Part shown: positions 25,757-34,766 of the stretch, one piece after another
How the letters are laid out: each line of letters begins with the position of its first letter
Position numbering within the stretch: the first letter of the stretch is position 1
Made by a program: the position numbers and the translations under genes
NCBI GenBank assembly: GCA_024236195.1
Contig: JACKKZ010000002.1
Location: forward strand, 496,001 to 560,000
Direction of reading: 5' to 3'
Length of the DNA stretch: 64,000 nt
From: Sphingomonadaceae bacterium
GTDB lineage: Bacteria; Pseudomonadota; Alphaproteobacteria; Sphingomonadales; Sphingomonadaceae
The notes under the pieces: generated by a model
Told to the model about the DNA's origin: nothing
Database searches by the model: none
The model's input: only the letters and a program-made list of their open reading frames with translations

Positions 25757-26060
25757 TATGCAATTCTCTGTCGCCCTGCGTCGCCCCATCCGGCGACGAA
25801 GACATCAATGCCGCATCCGGCTTTTCATCGCTTAAAACTTTTGGGTTAACGGCACGTTCGTAATTTCCTTCGGAGTGTCCCAGCCCGGCTGCACCCGATG
25901 CAAAGCTGGCCTTGTGTGCAACCGACGGACGGCGGATCACACGGCGCAAATCCTGTGCGGCAGACAGGCGCGCGACCAGTTCCGGCCAGCCAAAGGCACG
26001 CAGGTCAGCACGCTGCGCCATCTCTCCCATGGCGGGAACAGAGGGGGGATTCTCAATCAT
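25749..26060 (-). CDS. Small conserved-looking protein upstream of sciP
   Basis: 103 residues. Visible features are DLRAFGWPELVARLSAAQDLRR (about 20-41), which looks like an amphipathic helix, and a disordered Ser/Asp-rich C-terminus with GDRELHND. I recall similar small proteins next to DUF1153 genes in sphingomonads but cannot name the family. The last eight bases overlap the sciP start, so the two are probably co-transcribed. There is no strong ribosome binding site. Function unknown; a link to cell-cycle control is suggested only by position. Confidence 0.55.
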   Translation of the reverse strand: MIENPPSVPAMGEMAQRADLRAFGWPELVARLSAAQDLRRVIRRPSVAHKASFASGAAGLGHSEGNYERAVNPKVLSDEKPDAALMSSSPDGATQGDRELHND

Positions 26061-26173
26061 GGTCAGCCCTTTACACCAGCCATGGTCAAGAAGCGGTAAA
26101 GCGCGCCTTTACCAGTCTTTAGGATTAGGGCCTCGCTTTCCGGGGATGCTGGATAAGCGCAAGCCAGCCGTGT

Positions 26174-27337
26174 ATGGGGCCGCGCATGGCCACTGCCCTC
26201 ACCTTTGACACCGCGCCGGATCCCGCCGCCCTGTTCGACTTGCCCCGCCCGGCGAGCGAATGCCGCATCGTGGTCGCCATGTCCGGCGGAGTCGATTCCT
26301 CTGTCGTCGCGGCACTGGCGGCGGCCAGCGGGGCGGAAGTGATCGGCATCACGCTGCAGCTCTATGATTATGGCGCCGCGACCGGGCGTAAGGGTGCCTG
26401 TTGTGCAGGCGATGACATTCGCGATGCACAGGCCGTGGCCGACCGGCTGGGCATTGCGCATTATGTATATGACCATGAAAGCGCCTTTCGCGAAGATGTG
26501 GTCGAGCAGTTCGCCGATGATTATCTCGCGGGCCGTACACCGGTGCCCTGCATTCGCTGCAATATGGGGCCGAAGTTCACGGATTTGCTGCGCATGGCGC
26601 GCGAGCTTGGGGCGGATTGCCTTGCTACCGGGCATTATGTTCGCCGGGTAATGGGGGAATCGGGGGCAGAGCTGCACCGTGCGCTCGACCCTGCGCGCGA
26701 CCAGTCCTATTTCCTCTATGGCACGACGGCAGCACAGCTCGGCTTCCTGCGCTTCCCGCTGGGCGGCTTGCCCAAGAGCGACGTGCGCCAGCTGGCCGAG
26801 CAAGCAGGGCTGCGCAATGCTGCCAAGCCGGACAGCCAGGATATCTGCTTCGTCCCGGATGGCGATTATGCAAAGATCGTGCGCAGCCTGCGCCCCGAAG
26901 GCGGCAAGCCCGGCGCTATCGTCCATGCTGAAAGCGGTGAAGTGCTGGGCGAACACAAGGGCATCATCCACTACACCGTCGGCCAGCGCCGCGGGTTGGA
27001 GATCGGCGGACAGGCCGAGCCGCTTTATGTTGTTGGGCTCGACGCCGAAGCGGGGGCAGTGAAAGTCGGGCCCAAGCGTATGCTGGCGGTTGCCGCCGCT
27101 CAATTGATCGAGACCAACCGAATCGGCCCGATCCCGGATCAGCCGCTCAGCGCCAAGGTTCGGTCACTGGCCAAGCCCGTGCCGATCACGCTGGAAGGGC
27201 CGCTGGGCGATGGAGTCAGCACGGGGATTCGCTTCAGCCAGCCCGAATTCGGCGTCGCGCCGGGGCAAGCGGCAGTGATCTATGCCGGGGACCGTGTCTT
27301 GGGTGGTGGCTGGATCGAATCAACCCAACCGGCCTGA
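26174..27337 (+). CDS. mnmA: tRNA-specific 2-thiouridylase MnmA
   Basis: 387 residues. It adenylates and thiolates U34 of tRNA-Lys, tRNA-Glu and tRNA-Gln. The PP-loop AMSGGVDSSVVAAL (about 36-49), the first catalytic Cys in PVPCIRCNMGPKF (about 120), GHYVR, and the second Cys in DSQDICFVPDGDY (about 225) are visible, as is HYTVGQRRGL. The ATG at 26174 is used here; an ATG at 26186 (MATALTF) is an equal alternative because neither has a clear ribosome binding site. Single gene. Confidence 0.95.
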   Translation: MGPRMATALTFDTAPDPAALFDLPRPASECRIVVAMSGGVDSSVVAALAAASGAEVIGITLQLYDYGAATGRKGACCAGDDIRDAQAVADRLGIAHYVYDHESAFREDVVEQFADDYLAGRTPVPCIRCNMGPKFTDLLRMARELGADCLATGHYVRRVMGESGAELHRALDPARDQSYFLYGTTAAQLGFLRFPLGGLPKSDVRQLAEQAGLRNAAKPDSQDICFVPDGDYAKIVRSLRPEGGKPGAIVHAESGEVLGEHKGIIHYTVGQRRGLEIGGQAEPLYVVGLDAEAGAVKVGPKRMLAVAAAQLIETNRIGPIPDQPLSAKVRSLAKPVPITLEGPLGDGVSTGIRFSQPEFGVAPGQAAVIYAGDRVLGGGWIESTQPA

Positions 27338-27338
27338 T

Positions 27339-27689
27339 TCAATCTTCCCACTTCTCCAGCACGCAGCCATAGCCTTCGCGCATGCGGGCTGTGTCGCTGG
27401 CGATCAGTGGGAAGCGCGCGGTAACACTCTTCTCCTCTTCATCGGCGCTCAGCGTGATGAACTCCATCCCGCCCAGCTTGTCCTTCGCGCAATCATCCAT
27501 GTCGCGCCCGGCAACAAAGCGACAGGAGCAGGCAACGCGCGCAGCATAGGCGGTGCCGGTGCGCGCATATCCCTGCGCAATTGCGCCGTAATACCACCAT
27601 AGCCCGGCCAGCAGGACGAGCACCACCACCAGCACATATGGCCAGCGGCTGGATTTGCGGGTTGCGGTGCGTCTGCGGGTTTTTGCCAT
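27339..27689 (-). CDS. Hypothetical single-pass membrane protein
   Basis: 116 residues. A strongly basic N-terminus (MAKTRRRTATRKSSRW), one transmembrane helix (about 18-36, VLVVVLVLLAGLWWYYG), then a periplasmic domain with four cysteines (VACSCRFVAGRDMDDCAKD and GYGCVLE). The start at 27689 was chosen because it gives the basic cap; an upstream ATG at 27731 would run into the divergent serine hydrolase gene. It sits 35 bases from that gene, so they could share a promoter region or act together. No family recognised. Confidence 0.65.
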   Translation of the reverse strand: MAKTRRRTATRKSSRWPYVLVVVLVLLAGLWWYYGAIAQGYARTGTAYAARVACSCRFVAGRDMDDCAKDKLGGMEFITLSADEEEKSVTARFPLIASDTARMREGYGCVLEKWED

Positions 27690-27724
27690 TGCCAAGGGGA
27701 TTCCGGTCGTGCGAGGGACGCCGC

Positions 27725-28849
27725 ATGTCACTACGGCCCGCCCCCCTTATCGCTTGCCTGGCCCTGATGCCAAGCCTTGCCGCTTGCGGGGATGCCCCGG
27801 CCGTGAAGCCGCCCCTGTCGCAGGAAGCCATTGCCGCGGTCAGCGACAATCCCGGTGCCCCGACCAATCAACTGGCACGCGAAGTGGATGATTTGTTCAC
27901 GCTGGACGGGCTGGGCGAGACCCGCGCGGTCGTCGTCATGCACGGGGGTGTGATCGCGGCAGAACGCTATGCGCCGGGCTATGACAAGGATACCCGATTC
28001 GTCAGCTGGTCGATGGCGAAGACGGTCACCGCCGTGATGATCGGCATGCTGGTGGCCGATGGTCGCTTGCGGCTGGACGAATCACCTCCCGTGCCGCGCT
28101 GGCGCCGGGCGGGGGATCCGCGCGGGGAGATTACCCTGCGCCAGCTGCTGCAAATGCGCAGCGGATTGCGCCACACCGAAGCGGGCGATCCGCCGTGGGA
28201 TAGCTCCGAAGTGCGGATGCTGTTCCTCGACGGGCGCGATGACATGGCGGACTGGGCCGAATCGCAGCCGCTGGAATTCGAACCGGGGCGTGAGTTCGAA
28301 TATTCCAGCGCCACCAGCGTGATCCTCGCCGATATTGCCGCGCGCGCACTGACCGACAGCGACGATCCCGATATTCGAAGGCAAGTGGTCGATGATTATC
28401 TCCGCAGCCGCATCTTCACGCCGCTGGCGATGGATTCGATGGTTGCCGAATATGATGCCAACGGTACGCTGATCGGCGGCAGCCTGATCCATGGCAATGC
28501 GCGCGACTGGGCGCGGTTTGGTGAATTCCTGCGCAACAAGGGTTCCTATCGCGGATCGCAGCTGGTGCCGCGCAAATGGGTGGAGTTCATGACCAGCCCC
28601 AGCCCGCGCAGCCCGCAATATGGCGCACAGACCTGGCTCAACCGCCCGGTCGAAACTGGCGACAGCTCACTCTTCCCGGATCGCGGGCCACCCAGCCTGT
28701 TCGCGGCCATCGGCCACATGGGGCAATATGTCCTCGTCGCGCCGGAGCAGAAGTTGACCGTCGTCCGCCTCGGCCATTCGGACAGCGAGCAGCGGGCAAA
28801 GCTGCTGCCGGAGTTGGCTGACGTGGTCGCGCTCTATCCGGGCAAGTAG
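27725..28849 (+). CDS. Serine hydrolase, beta-lactamase class C family lipoprotein
   Basis: 374 residues. Lipoprotein signal with lipobox LAAC (Cys21). The beta-lactamase/transpeptidase-like domain has SMAK (Ser96-Lys99, the SxxK pair) and FEYSSATSV, where YSS takes the place of YxN. GHMGQYVLV near the C-terminus takes the place of the HxG strand motif. Such proteins are esterases, D-aminopeptidases or peptidases more often than true beta-lactamases. The ATG at 27725 fits the lipobox. The 3' end overlaps the convergent PhzF gene by 16 bases. Confidence 0.85.
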   Translation: MSLRPAPLIACLALMPSLAACGDAPAVKPPLSQEAIAAVSDNPGAPTNQLAREVDDLFTLDGLGETRAVVVMHGGVIAAERYAPGYDKDTRFVSWSMAKTVTAVMIGMLVADGRLRLDESPPVPRWRRAGDPRGEITLRQLLQMRSGLRHTEAGDPPWDSSEVRMLFLDGRDDMADWAESQPLEFEPGREFEYSSATSVILADIAARALTDSDDPDIRRQVVDDYLRSRIFTPLAMDSMVAEYDANGTLIGGSLIHGNARDWARFGEFLRNKGSYRGSQLVPRKWVEFMTSPSPRSPQYGAQTWLNRPVETGDSSLFPDRGPPSLFAAIGHMGQYVLVAPEQKLTVVRLGHSDSEQRAKLLPELADVVALYPGK

Positions 28850-29655
28850 AAGCTGCCTTCCACCACGGTCACGCAGGTGCCACCCAGCCACACGCGCTCA
28901 CCGTCGAGCCGGCATGCCACGTGGCCTCCTCGCGCCGAGGCCTGATAGGCAGAGAAACTGTCGCGCCCCAGCCGCGCCGTCCAATAGGGCGTCAGCACCG
29001 CATGGGCAGAGCCGGTCACCGGGTCTTCATTGACCCCTGCCCCGGGCACGAACACGCGGCTGACGACATCAACAGTGTGCCCCGGTGCGGTGCAGGTGAA
29101 GGAATCATCCCCAAGTTCCGCGAGCCCCCTGCAATCGGGTGACAAGGCGCGAACCTCCTCCTCGCTGCCATAGACGAACAGGCTGTACCGATCCGGATTG
29201 CGCCGGATTTCCAGCGGAGCGCCGCCAAGCAGGGCCGCCGCTTCCGGGAAGTCCTGCGCCTCGGTCGGGATCGCGGGCAAGGCGACTTCATAGCCACCCG
29301 CCGCCATGCTGCACACTTCGAGGATCCCTGCCAGCCGGGTGCGGAAAGTCACTCGCCCGGCCTGTGCCAGACTGGCCGAAAACCCGTTGGCCGGATCGAG
29401 CAGCACATGCCCGCTGGCCAGCGTCGCATGGCCACACAGGCGAATTTCGCAGGTCGGCGTGAACCAGCGCAATTCCCAATCCGCTGCGCCGCTTGCATCC
29501 TTCACGAGGAAAGCGGTCTCCGCGAAATTGTTCTCTTCCGCGATGGCCAGCAAAACATCATCCGCCAGCCATGCCTCCAGCGGCATCACTGCAGCCTGGT
29601 TTCCGGCAAACGGGCGATCGGCAAAGGCATCGACATGCCAATAGGGCAGTTTCAT
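28834..29655 (-). CDS. PhzF family isomerase/epimerase-like protein
   Basis: 273 residues, two-domain diaminopimelate-epimerase-like fold. The N-terminus HVDAFADRPFAGNQAAV, NNFAETAFL with the putative catalytic Glu, CGHATLASGHV and the C-terminal DPVTGSAHAVLTPYW are the standard PhzF signatures. Only some family members make phenazines, and nothing here suggests a phenazine locus; the substrate is unknown. Overlaps the CDF gene upstream by four bases. Confidence 0.88.
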   Translation of the reverse strand: MKLPYWHVDAFADRPFAGNQAAVMPLEAWLADDVLLAIAEENNFAETAFLVKDASGAADWELRWFTPTCEIRLCGHATLASGHVLLDPANGFSASLAQAGRVTFRTRLAGILEVCSMAAGGYEVALPAIPTEAQDFPEAAALLGGAPLEIRRNPDRYSLFVYGSEEEVRALSPDCRGLAELGDDSFTCTAPGHTVDVVSRVFVPGAGVNEDPVTGSAHAVLTPYWTARLGRDSFSAYQASARGGHVACRLDGERVWLGGTCVTVVEGSFYLPG

Positions 29656-30593
29656 GCGCCGTCCCCGCGGCGGTCCGCCAGATCGGGCAGCAATTCCTCC
29701 GCCGCCACGCCGCGTTCATCCACCAGCCCTTCCGGATCAGGATGGATCAGCACTTCCACGCCGGGGAATTCCTCCGCGATACGCGCTTCAACTTCGTCCA
29801 TCTTCTCATGCACTTCATCCAGCGTCAGGCGACCATCCACTGCCATGTGGAACTGTACGAAGTCATCTGCCCCGCTGGTGCGGGTGCGCAAATCATGGAC
29901 CCCGCGCAAATCGGGATGCTTGGCAAGCACGGCAAGGAAAGCCTCACGCCGCTCCTCCGGCCATTCACGGTCCATCAGATGATCCACCGCTTCGCTGGCC
30001 GCATTCCATGCGCCCCATAGCAGCCACGCGGCAATGGCAATGCCAAACAGCGGGTCTGCGCGCGAGAAGCCCAGATATTGGTCAATCACCAAAGCGGCGA
30101 TCACGGCGCTGTTGAGCAGCAAGTCCGACTGGTAATGGACATTATCCGCCTTGATCGCGACCGAGCGGGTCCGGCTGATCACGTAACGCTGCCATGCCAG
30201 CAGGGCGAGCGTGGCCAGGATCGCGATCACCGAAACGGCGATGCCGCTTTCCGCCGCTCTCGTTTCCCCCCCTTGCAGCAGATGCAAGACAGCACGATAG
30301 CCAATGGCCAGCGCGGAGAAGATGATCAGCATCACCTGGAACATCGCCGCCAGCGCCTCTGCCTTGCCATGGCCGAAACGATGGTCTTCATCGGCCGGGC
30401 GCGCCGCGTACCACACGCCGAACAGGGTCGCGATACTGGCAATCAGGTCCAGCGAACTGTCAGCAAGGCTGCCCAGCATCGCGGTGGAGCCAGTCTGCCA
30501 TGTCGCCCACAGCTTGAGCGCAACGAGGAAGATAGCCAGAGCGATGGAGGCAAGCGCAGCCCCGCGCGTGAGATGGGCGTGCGAATGGCTCAT
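29652..30593 (-). CDS. Cation diffusion facilitator family transporter
   Basis: 313 residues. Inner-membrane divalent-metal/proton antiporter, probably for Zn2+ or Fe2+. Six transmembrane helices are followed by a C-terminal cytoplasmic ferredoxin-like domain (about 215-300). Metal-site motifs are LADSSLDLIAS (about 42-52) and DNVHYQSDLLLN (about 155-166). Four-base overlaps with both pdxH and phzF show an operon pdxH-CDF-PhzF. Confidence 0.9.
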   Translation of the reverse strand: MSHSHAHLTRGAALASIALAIFLVALKLWATWQTGSTAMLGSLADSSLDLIASIATLFGVWYAARPADEDHRFGHGKAEALAAMFQVMLIIFSALAIGYRAVLHLLQGGETRAAESGIAVSVIAILATLALLAWQRYVISRTRSVAIKADNVHYQSDLLLNSAVIAALVIDQYLGFSRADPLFGIAIAAWLLWGAWNAASEAVDHLMDREWPEERREAFLAVLAKHPDLRGVHDLRTRTSGADDFVQFHMAVDGRLTLDEVHEKMDEVEARIAEEFPGVEVLIHPDPEGLVDERGVAAEELLPDLADRRGDGA

Positions 30594-31213
30594 GGGTAAA
30601 GCAGCGTACTGGACCAGCCGCCCCCTTCCTGCCGGGTGAACAGCCGCCGCTCATGCAGGCGGAAGGGGCGATCCATCCAGAATTCGATCCTTTGCGGGGC
30701 GAGCCGGAAACCGGTCCAGTGCGGCGGGCGCGGAACTTCACCGACCAAGTGCTTTGCCGTGACCTTGGCGATCCGCCCGAGGAACTCCGCGCGCGAGCCG
30801 AGCGGCTGCGACTGGTCAGACGCATGCGCACCCAGCTGCGAATCGCGGCTGCGGCTGGCGAAATAGGCGTCAGCTTCAGCCGGATCGACCGGGCTGATCG
30901 TGCCTTCGATCCGCACTTGCCGCCGCAGGCTCTTCCAGTGGAACAGCATCGCTGCCTGCGGGTTGGCGGCCATTTCCCCGCCCTTGCGGCTATGGCCATT
31001 GGTGTAGATGACGAAACCGCGCTCGTCATAGCCCTTCATCAGCACCATCCGCACAGAAGGCGCGCCATCGGGAGTCGCAGTCGCCAGCGCGACGGCTTCG
31101 GGGTCGTTCGGTTCCTTTGCGCGCGCTTCGGCAAACCATTCGCCAAACAGGGCGATGGGTTCGCTCTCGGGGATCGCATTGTCTTCGGACACTTCAGTCA
31201 CTCGGTTCATCAC
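30590..31213 (-). CDS. pdxH: Pyridoxamine 5'-phosphate oxidase
   Basis: 207 residues, the usual length. FMN-dependent oxidation of PNP/PMP to pyridoxal 5'-phosphate. Motifs include PSVRMVLMKGYDERGFVIYTN (FMN-binding), LFHWKSLRRQVRIEG, SRDSQLGAHAS and HWTGFRLAPQRIEFW with RLHERRLF at the C-terminus, all PdxH signatures. The ATG at 31213 is followed by a second ATG codon; either could be used. Confidence 0.95.
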   Translation of the reverse strand: MMNRVTEVSEDNAIPESEPIALFGEWFAEARAKEPNDPEAVALATATPDGAPSVRMVLMKGYDERGFVIYTNGHSRKGGEMAANPQAAMLFHWKSLRRQVRIEGTISPVDPAEADAYFASRSRDSQLGAHASDQSQPLGSRAEFLGRIAKVTAKHLVGEVPRPPHWTGFRLAPQRIEFWMDRPFRLHERRLFTRQEGGGWSSTLLYP

Positions 31214-31420
31214 TCATTTCATCGCGCATAGGGCACGGGTGGAACACATGGAACACAGTTCAAAGGAGGAAAACACGCCTCGCTCGGCGGGCCTGCGAAC
31301 AATGGGGCCGGAACAGGAGAATTGATGCTGCATGGCCCCTGTCTAGGCGGATGCGGGGCCGTAGGAAAGGACAAGTGCTTCGGCTTTTTTCCTTACGCAA
31401 GTTCTGATATGTAGATCTCG

Positions 31421-31747
31421 ATGACTTGGGATATCCCACTGATTGTCGGCGCTCTGCTACTCGGTCTCGCCACTATATATCTGGCTTCGAATATGTTTCG
31501 GCGCGGGATGCGTGCTCGCTACATCACTCTTTCCGGGATTTTCGAATTTGGGGCAAAACTGCTGCTCATCGCGATCGTCCTGACTCTTCTGGCATGGTCG
31601 AATGACAAGCTAACGCTGAACTATGTGGCCGATGTGATCGTAGATGTTGTGGCGTTACTTCTTATTGGCGGAGCGTTTCTCTACCTCGCCGGTTTCGCAT
31701 TCGGCCGATGGCAGCGCGGCAAGACCGAGGGTTTGCTGAAACAATAG
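31421..31747 (+). CDS. Hypothetical small membrane protein
   Basis: 108 residues, three hydrophobic segments (about 5-24, 38-60, 72-95). The C-terminal tail GRWQRGKTEGLLKQ is cytoplasmic if basic residues are inside. Base composition is AT-richer than its neighbours (codons such as TTA, ATA and AAT), which suggests a recent arrival or a fast-evolving gene. I do not recognise it. The neighbours are pdxH (divergent) and the DnaJ-like gene, 56 bases downstream. Confidence 0.65.
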   Translation: MTWDIPLIVGALLLGLATIYLASNMFRRGMRARYITLSGIFEFGAKLLLIAIVLTLLAWSNDKLTLNYVADVIVDVVALLLIGGAFLYLAGFAFGRWQRGKTEGLLKQ

Positions 31748-31803
31748 GCCCTCTGAGCCTTCCCCGCTTGCGCCACGCCACTGTAACACCTAGCTAACAC
31801 GGC

Positions 31804-32763
31804 ATGAGCGATCCTTACGCAACCCTTGGTGTCTCCCGCTCGGCCAGCGAGGCCGAGATCAAGAGCGCTTATCGCAAGCTCGCCAAGGAATTGCACCCCG
31901 ACCGTAACAAGGACAAGCCCGACGCTTCGGAGCGGTTCAGCAAGGTCACGCAGGCCTATGATTTGCTTTCGGACAAGCAGAAACGTGCCCAGTTTGATCG
32001 CGGTGAGATCGACGCTGACGGCAATCCGGCCAATCCCTTTGCCGGGATGGGTGGCGGCGGCTTTGGTGGCCGCGGCGGCGGGCAGCGCACATACCGGCCC
32101 GAAGACATGGGCGGCTTTGGCGGCGCGGAAGGCGTCGATCTGGGCGATCTGTTCGAAGGGCTGTTTGGCGGTGGCGGCGGCCAGCGCCGCCCCGGCGGTG
32201 GTTTTGGCGGTGGTTTCGGGGGAGGCCAGCGCCCGCCCCCGCCACGCGGCGCCAATGTCCAGTACCGGCTGAAAGTCCCCTTCACCGATGCTGCGACGCT
32301 GAAAGACCAACGCATCACCCTGTCCGATGGCAAGACCATCGACCTCAAGCTCTCCGCCGGGGTCGAGGATGGCACACAGATGCGGCTCAAGGGCAAAGGC
32401 GAGCAGGGCCCCGGCGGCGCAGGCGATGCCATCGTAACTATCTCTATCGACCGCCACGCCTTCTTCCGCCGCGATGGCGATGATGTGCGCATGGATTTGC
32501 CGATCACGCTGGACGAGGCGCTGCAGGGCGCGAAGGTCAAATGCCCCACGGTTGATGGCGCGGTGATGCTGACGATCAAGCCGGGCACCTCTGGCGGCAC
32601 GGTGATGCGGCTTAAAGGCAAGGGCTTTTCCAGGAAAGGCAGCGGGCGCGGGGATCAGCTGGTGACGCTGCAAATCGCCATGCCCGAGGACACGACGGAG
32701 CTTGCCAAGCGGCTCGAAGGGTGGAAAGATTCCAGCAATCCGCGCAGCAAGCTCGGAGTGTGA
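31804..32763 (+). CDS. DnaJ-family co-chaperone (CbpA-like, class II)
   Basis: 319 residues. J-domain at 1-70 with the HPD tripeptide (LHPDRNKDK, about 37-45) that stimulates DnaK ATPase. A Gly/Phe/Arg-rich linker spans about 75-150. The two C-terminal substrate-binding beta-domains follow (about 155-300). The cysteine-rich zinc finger of DnaJ is absent, so this is the CbpA/DnaJ-II type. Precedes the YihY gene by 35 bases on the same strand. Confidence 0.92.
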   Translation: MSDPYATLGVSRSASEAEIKSAYRKLAKELHPDRNKDKPDASERFSKVTQAYDLLSDKQKRAQFDRGEIDADGNPANPFAGMGGGGFGGRGGGQRTYRPEDMGGFGGAEGVDLGDLFEGLFGGGGGQRRPGGGFGGGFGGGQRPPPPRGANVQYRLKVPFTDAATLKDQRITLSDGKTIDLKLSAGVEDGTQMRLKGKGEQGPGGAGDAIVTISIDRHAFFRRDGDDVRMDLPITLDEALQGAKVKCPTVDGAVMLTIKPGTSGGTVMRLKGKGFSRKGSGRGDQLVTLQIAMPEDTTELAKRLEGWKDSSNPRSKLGV

Positions 32764-32798
32764 GCATAGGCTCAAAGCAACGCGTCTGAGGTTTCATC

Positions 32799-33791
32799 TT
32801 GCCGGACAAGGTCTGGGCCCAACCGCCGCAACGCGAAGTCAGGTCGCTTTCTCCTGAAGCGCGCAAGCGTGAAGCGAAGGGCCTGCGTGGCCGCGTGGCA
32901 CGCCATGTCGGGCCGGGGACGCGGGTGTTCCAGGTGGCAAGGCGGGTGCTGGTCGGCACTTATAATGATGGCTTCATCCATGCCGGCAACCTTGCCTATA
33001 TGTCGCTGCTGGCCATGTTCCCATTCTTCGTGCTGGGTTCCGCGATCTTCTCGGCCTTTGGCGAAGAGGCGGAGCGGCAGGCGATGGTGCTGACTGTCGT
33101 TTCCACCCTGCCGCCCATGGTGGCCAAGGTGCTGGAGCCGGTCGCGCTTGACATTATTGACTTGCGCAGCGGCTGGCTGCTGTGGGCCGGGGCAGCTGTG
33201 GGGCTGTGGACCACGGGCAGCCTGGTAGAGACAATCCGCGACATCCTGCGCCGCGCCTATGGCACGCCAGCGACCTATGCCTTCTGGAAAGCGCGGCTGC
33301 TCTCGACCGGCTTCATCCTCCTCTCCGTCGCCATGTTGCTGCTGTTCCTCCTCGCCCAGGTCGCGCTGGGGGCTGCGCAACAGGTCATTGCCACCTCCTT
33401 GCCGTGGCTGGACGACGCGCTGACGGAAATCTCGCTGGGGCGGATCGCTGCCGGGCTGGGGCTGTTTCTGCCGCTCTACCTGCTGTTCCTGCTGCTCACC
33501 CCGCAGGAATATCGCGGGCGGCGCTATCCCAAATGGCCGGGGGCAGTGGTGGTTACGCTGTGGTGGCTTGCCGTTACGGCAGCCTTGCCTCCCGCGATCC
33601 GCACCTTCTTCACCTATAACCTCACCTATGGCAGCCTAGCCGGGATCATGATCACCCTTTTCTTTTTCTGGCTGGTAGGCTTAGGGATCGTAATAGGGGC
33701 CGAATTGAACGCGGCCCTGGCTGACCCGACCGACGAAAACGGGGAAGGTAGCGATACGGATAAGCCAGTCGAGGAGGAAGCGGCGGCATGA
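32799..33791 (+). CDS. YihY/UPF0761 family inner-membrane protein
   Basis: 330 residues. YihY/BrkB-type protein with six transmembrane segments; HAGNLAYMSLLAMFPFFVLG (about 60-79), LLTPQEYRGRRYPKWPGAV and the YGSLAGIMITLFFFWLVGLGIVIGAELNAAL segment are characteristic. The start is a TTG at 32799 with GAGG eight bases upstream; I see no better ATG before the conserved region. The acidic C-terminus overlaps the fabI start by four bases. The cellular role of the family is poorly defined. Confidence 0.85.
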   Translation: MPDKVWAQPPQREVRSLSPEARKREAKGLRGRVARHVGPGTRVFQVARRVLVGTYNDGFIHAGNLAYMSLLAMFPFFVLGSAIFSAFGEEAERQAMVLTVVSTLPPMVAKVLEPVALDIIDLRSGWLLWAGAAVGLWTTGSLVETIRDILRRAYGTPATYAFWKARLLSTGFILLSVAMLLLFLLAQVALGAAQQVIATSLPWLDDALTEISLGRIAAGLGLFLPLYLLFLLLTPQEYRGRRYPKWPGAVVVTLWWLAVTAALPPAIRTFFTYNLTYGSLAGIMITLFFFWLVGLGIVIGAELNAALADPTDENGEGSDTDKPVEEEAAA

Positions 33792-34591
33792 ATGGTTTGA
33801 TGACAGGCAAGCGTGGGCTGATCATGGGGCTGGCGAATGACAAGTCGCTGGCATGGGGCATCGCGCAGAAACTGCATGAACATGGCGCGGAAATGGCTTT
33901 CTCCTACCAGGGTGAAGCGCTGAAGAAGCGTGTCGGCCCGCTGGCGGAACAGCTGGGTTCGGATTTCATCTTCGAATGCGACGTATCGGATATGGATGCG
34001 CTCGATGCCGCGTTCGACAAGCTGAAAGAGCGCTGGGACACGATCGACTTCGTTGTCCACGCCATCGGCTTTTCCGACAAGAATGAATTGCGCGGTAAAT
34101 ATGTCGATACCAGCCTCGACAATTTCCTGATGACGATGAACATCTCTGCTTACAGCCTCGTCGCCGTGGCCAAGCGCGCGCGCGAAATGATGCCCAATGG
34201 CGGCTCGATCGTGACGCTGACCTATTACGGCGCGGAAAAGGTCATCCCGCATTACAACGTCATGGGCGTGGCCAAGGCGGCGCTGGAAACCAGCGTGCAA
34301 TATCTCGCCAATGACCTCGGCCCGGAAAATATCCGCGTCAACGCGATCAGCGCAGGGCCGATCAAGACGCTGGCCGCCAGCGGAATCGGCGATTTCCGCT
34401 ACATCCTCAAATGGAACGAATTGAATTCGCCGCTGCGGCGCAATGTCACCATTGAGGATGTCGGCGGATCGGGCCTCTATTTCCTGTCTGACCTCTCCTC
34501 CGGCGTGACCGGTGAGACGCATCATGTCGATTCGGGCTATCACGTTGTCGGCATGAAGCAGGAAGATGCGCCCGATATTGCGCTGGACTGA
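33788..34591 (+). CDS. fabI: Enoyl-[acyl-carrier-protein] reductase (NADH)
   Basis: 267 residues. Last reductive step of fatty-acid elongation and the triclosan target. GLANDKSLAWGIA (about 15-27) is the NADH-binding motif. The catalytic pair is in YYGAEKVIPHYNVMGVAKAAL (Tyr-x6-Lys, about 146-166), and RVNAISAGPIKTLAASGI matches FabI. Overlaps the YihY gene by four bases. Intergenic palindromes follow before the polysaccharide operon. Confidence 0.95.
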   Translation: MNGLMTGKRGLIMGLANDKSLAWGIAQKLHEHGAEMAFSYQGEALKKRVGPLAEQLGSDFIFECDVSDMDALDAAFDKLKERWDTIDFVVHAIGFSDKNELRGKYVDTSLDNFLMTMNISAYSLVAVAKRAREMMPNGGSIVTLTYYGAEKVIPHYNVMGVAKAALETSVQYLANDLGPENIRVNAISAGPIKTLAASGIGDFRYILKWNELNSPLRRNVTIEDVGGSGLYFLSDLSSGVTGETHHVDSGYHVVGMKQEDAPDIALD

Positions 34592-34596
34592 GCTCC

Positions 34597-34691
34597 TTTC
34601 GCAGCTGCGAAAAGAGTGCCCTCGCATATACCACTGATAAAACGGCCCTTTTCCCAGAACTAGGGGTTCGCCCTGATTGCCCGAGGGGCAA
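34597..34691. promoter_or_regulatory. Palindromes upstream of the polysaccharide operon
   Basis: TTTCGCAGCTGCGAAA (34597-34612) is a perfect 16-base palindrome. TTGCCCGAGGGGCAA (34677-34691) has six-base arms about a three-base centre. Both lie between fabI and the first polysaccharide gene and could be operators; the evidence is symmetry and place only. Confidence 0.35.
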
Positions 34692-34766
34692 GGGTTAACA
34701 TAGCGACCGGGGCATGGCCTGCCCCCCTCGCCACCCTCTCCCCGCTTGCTGTGCCGGGGTGCTGCC

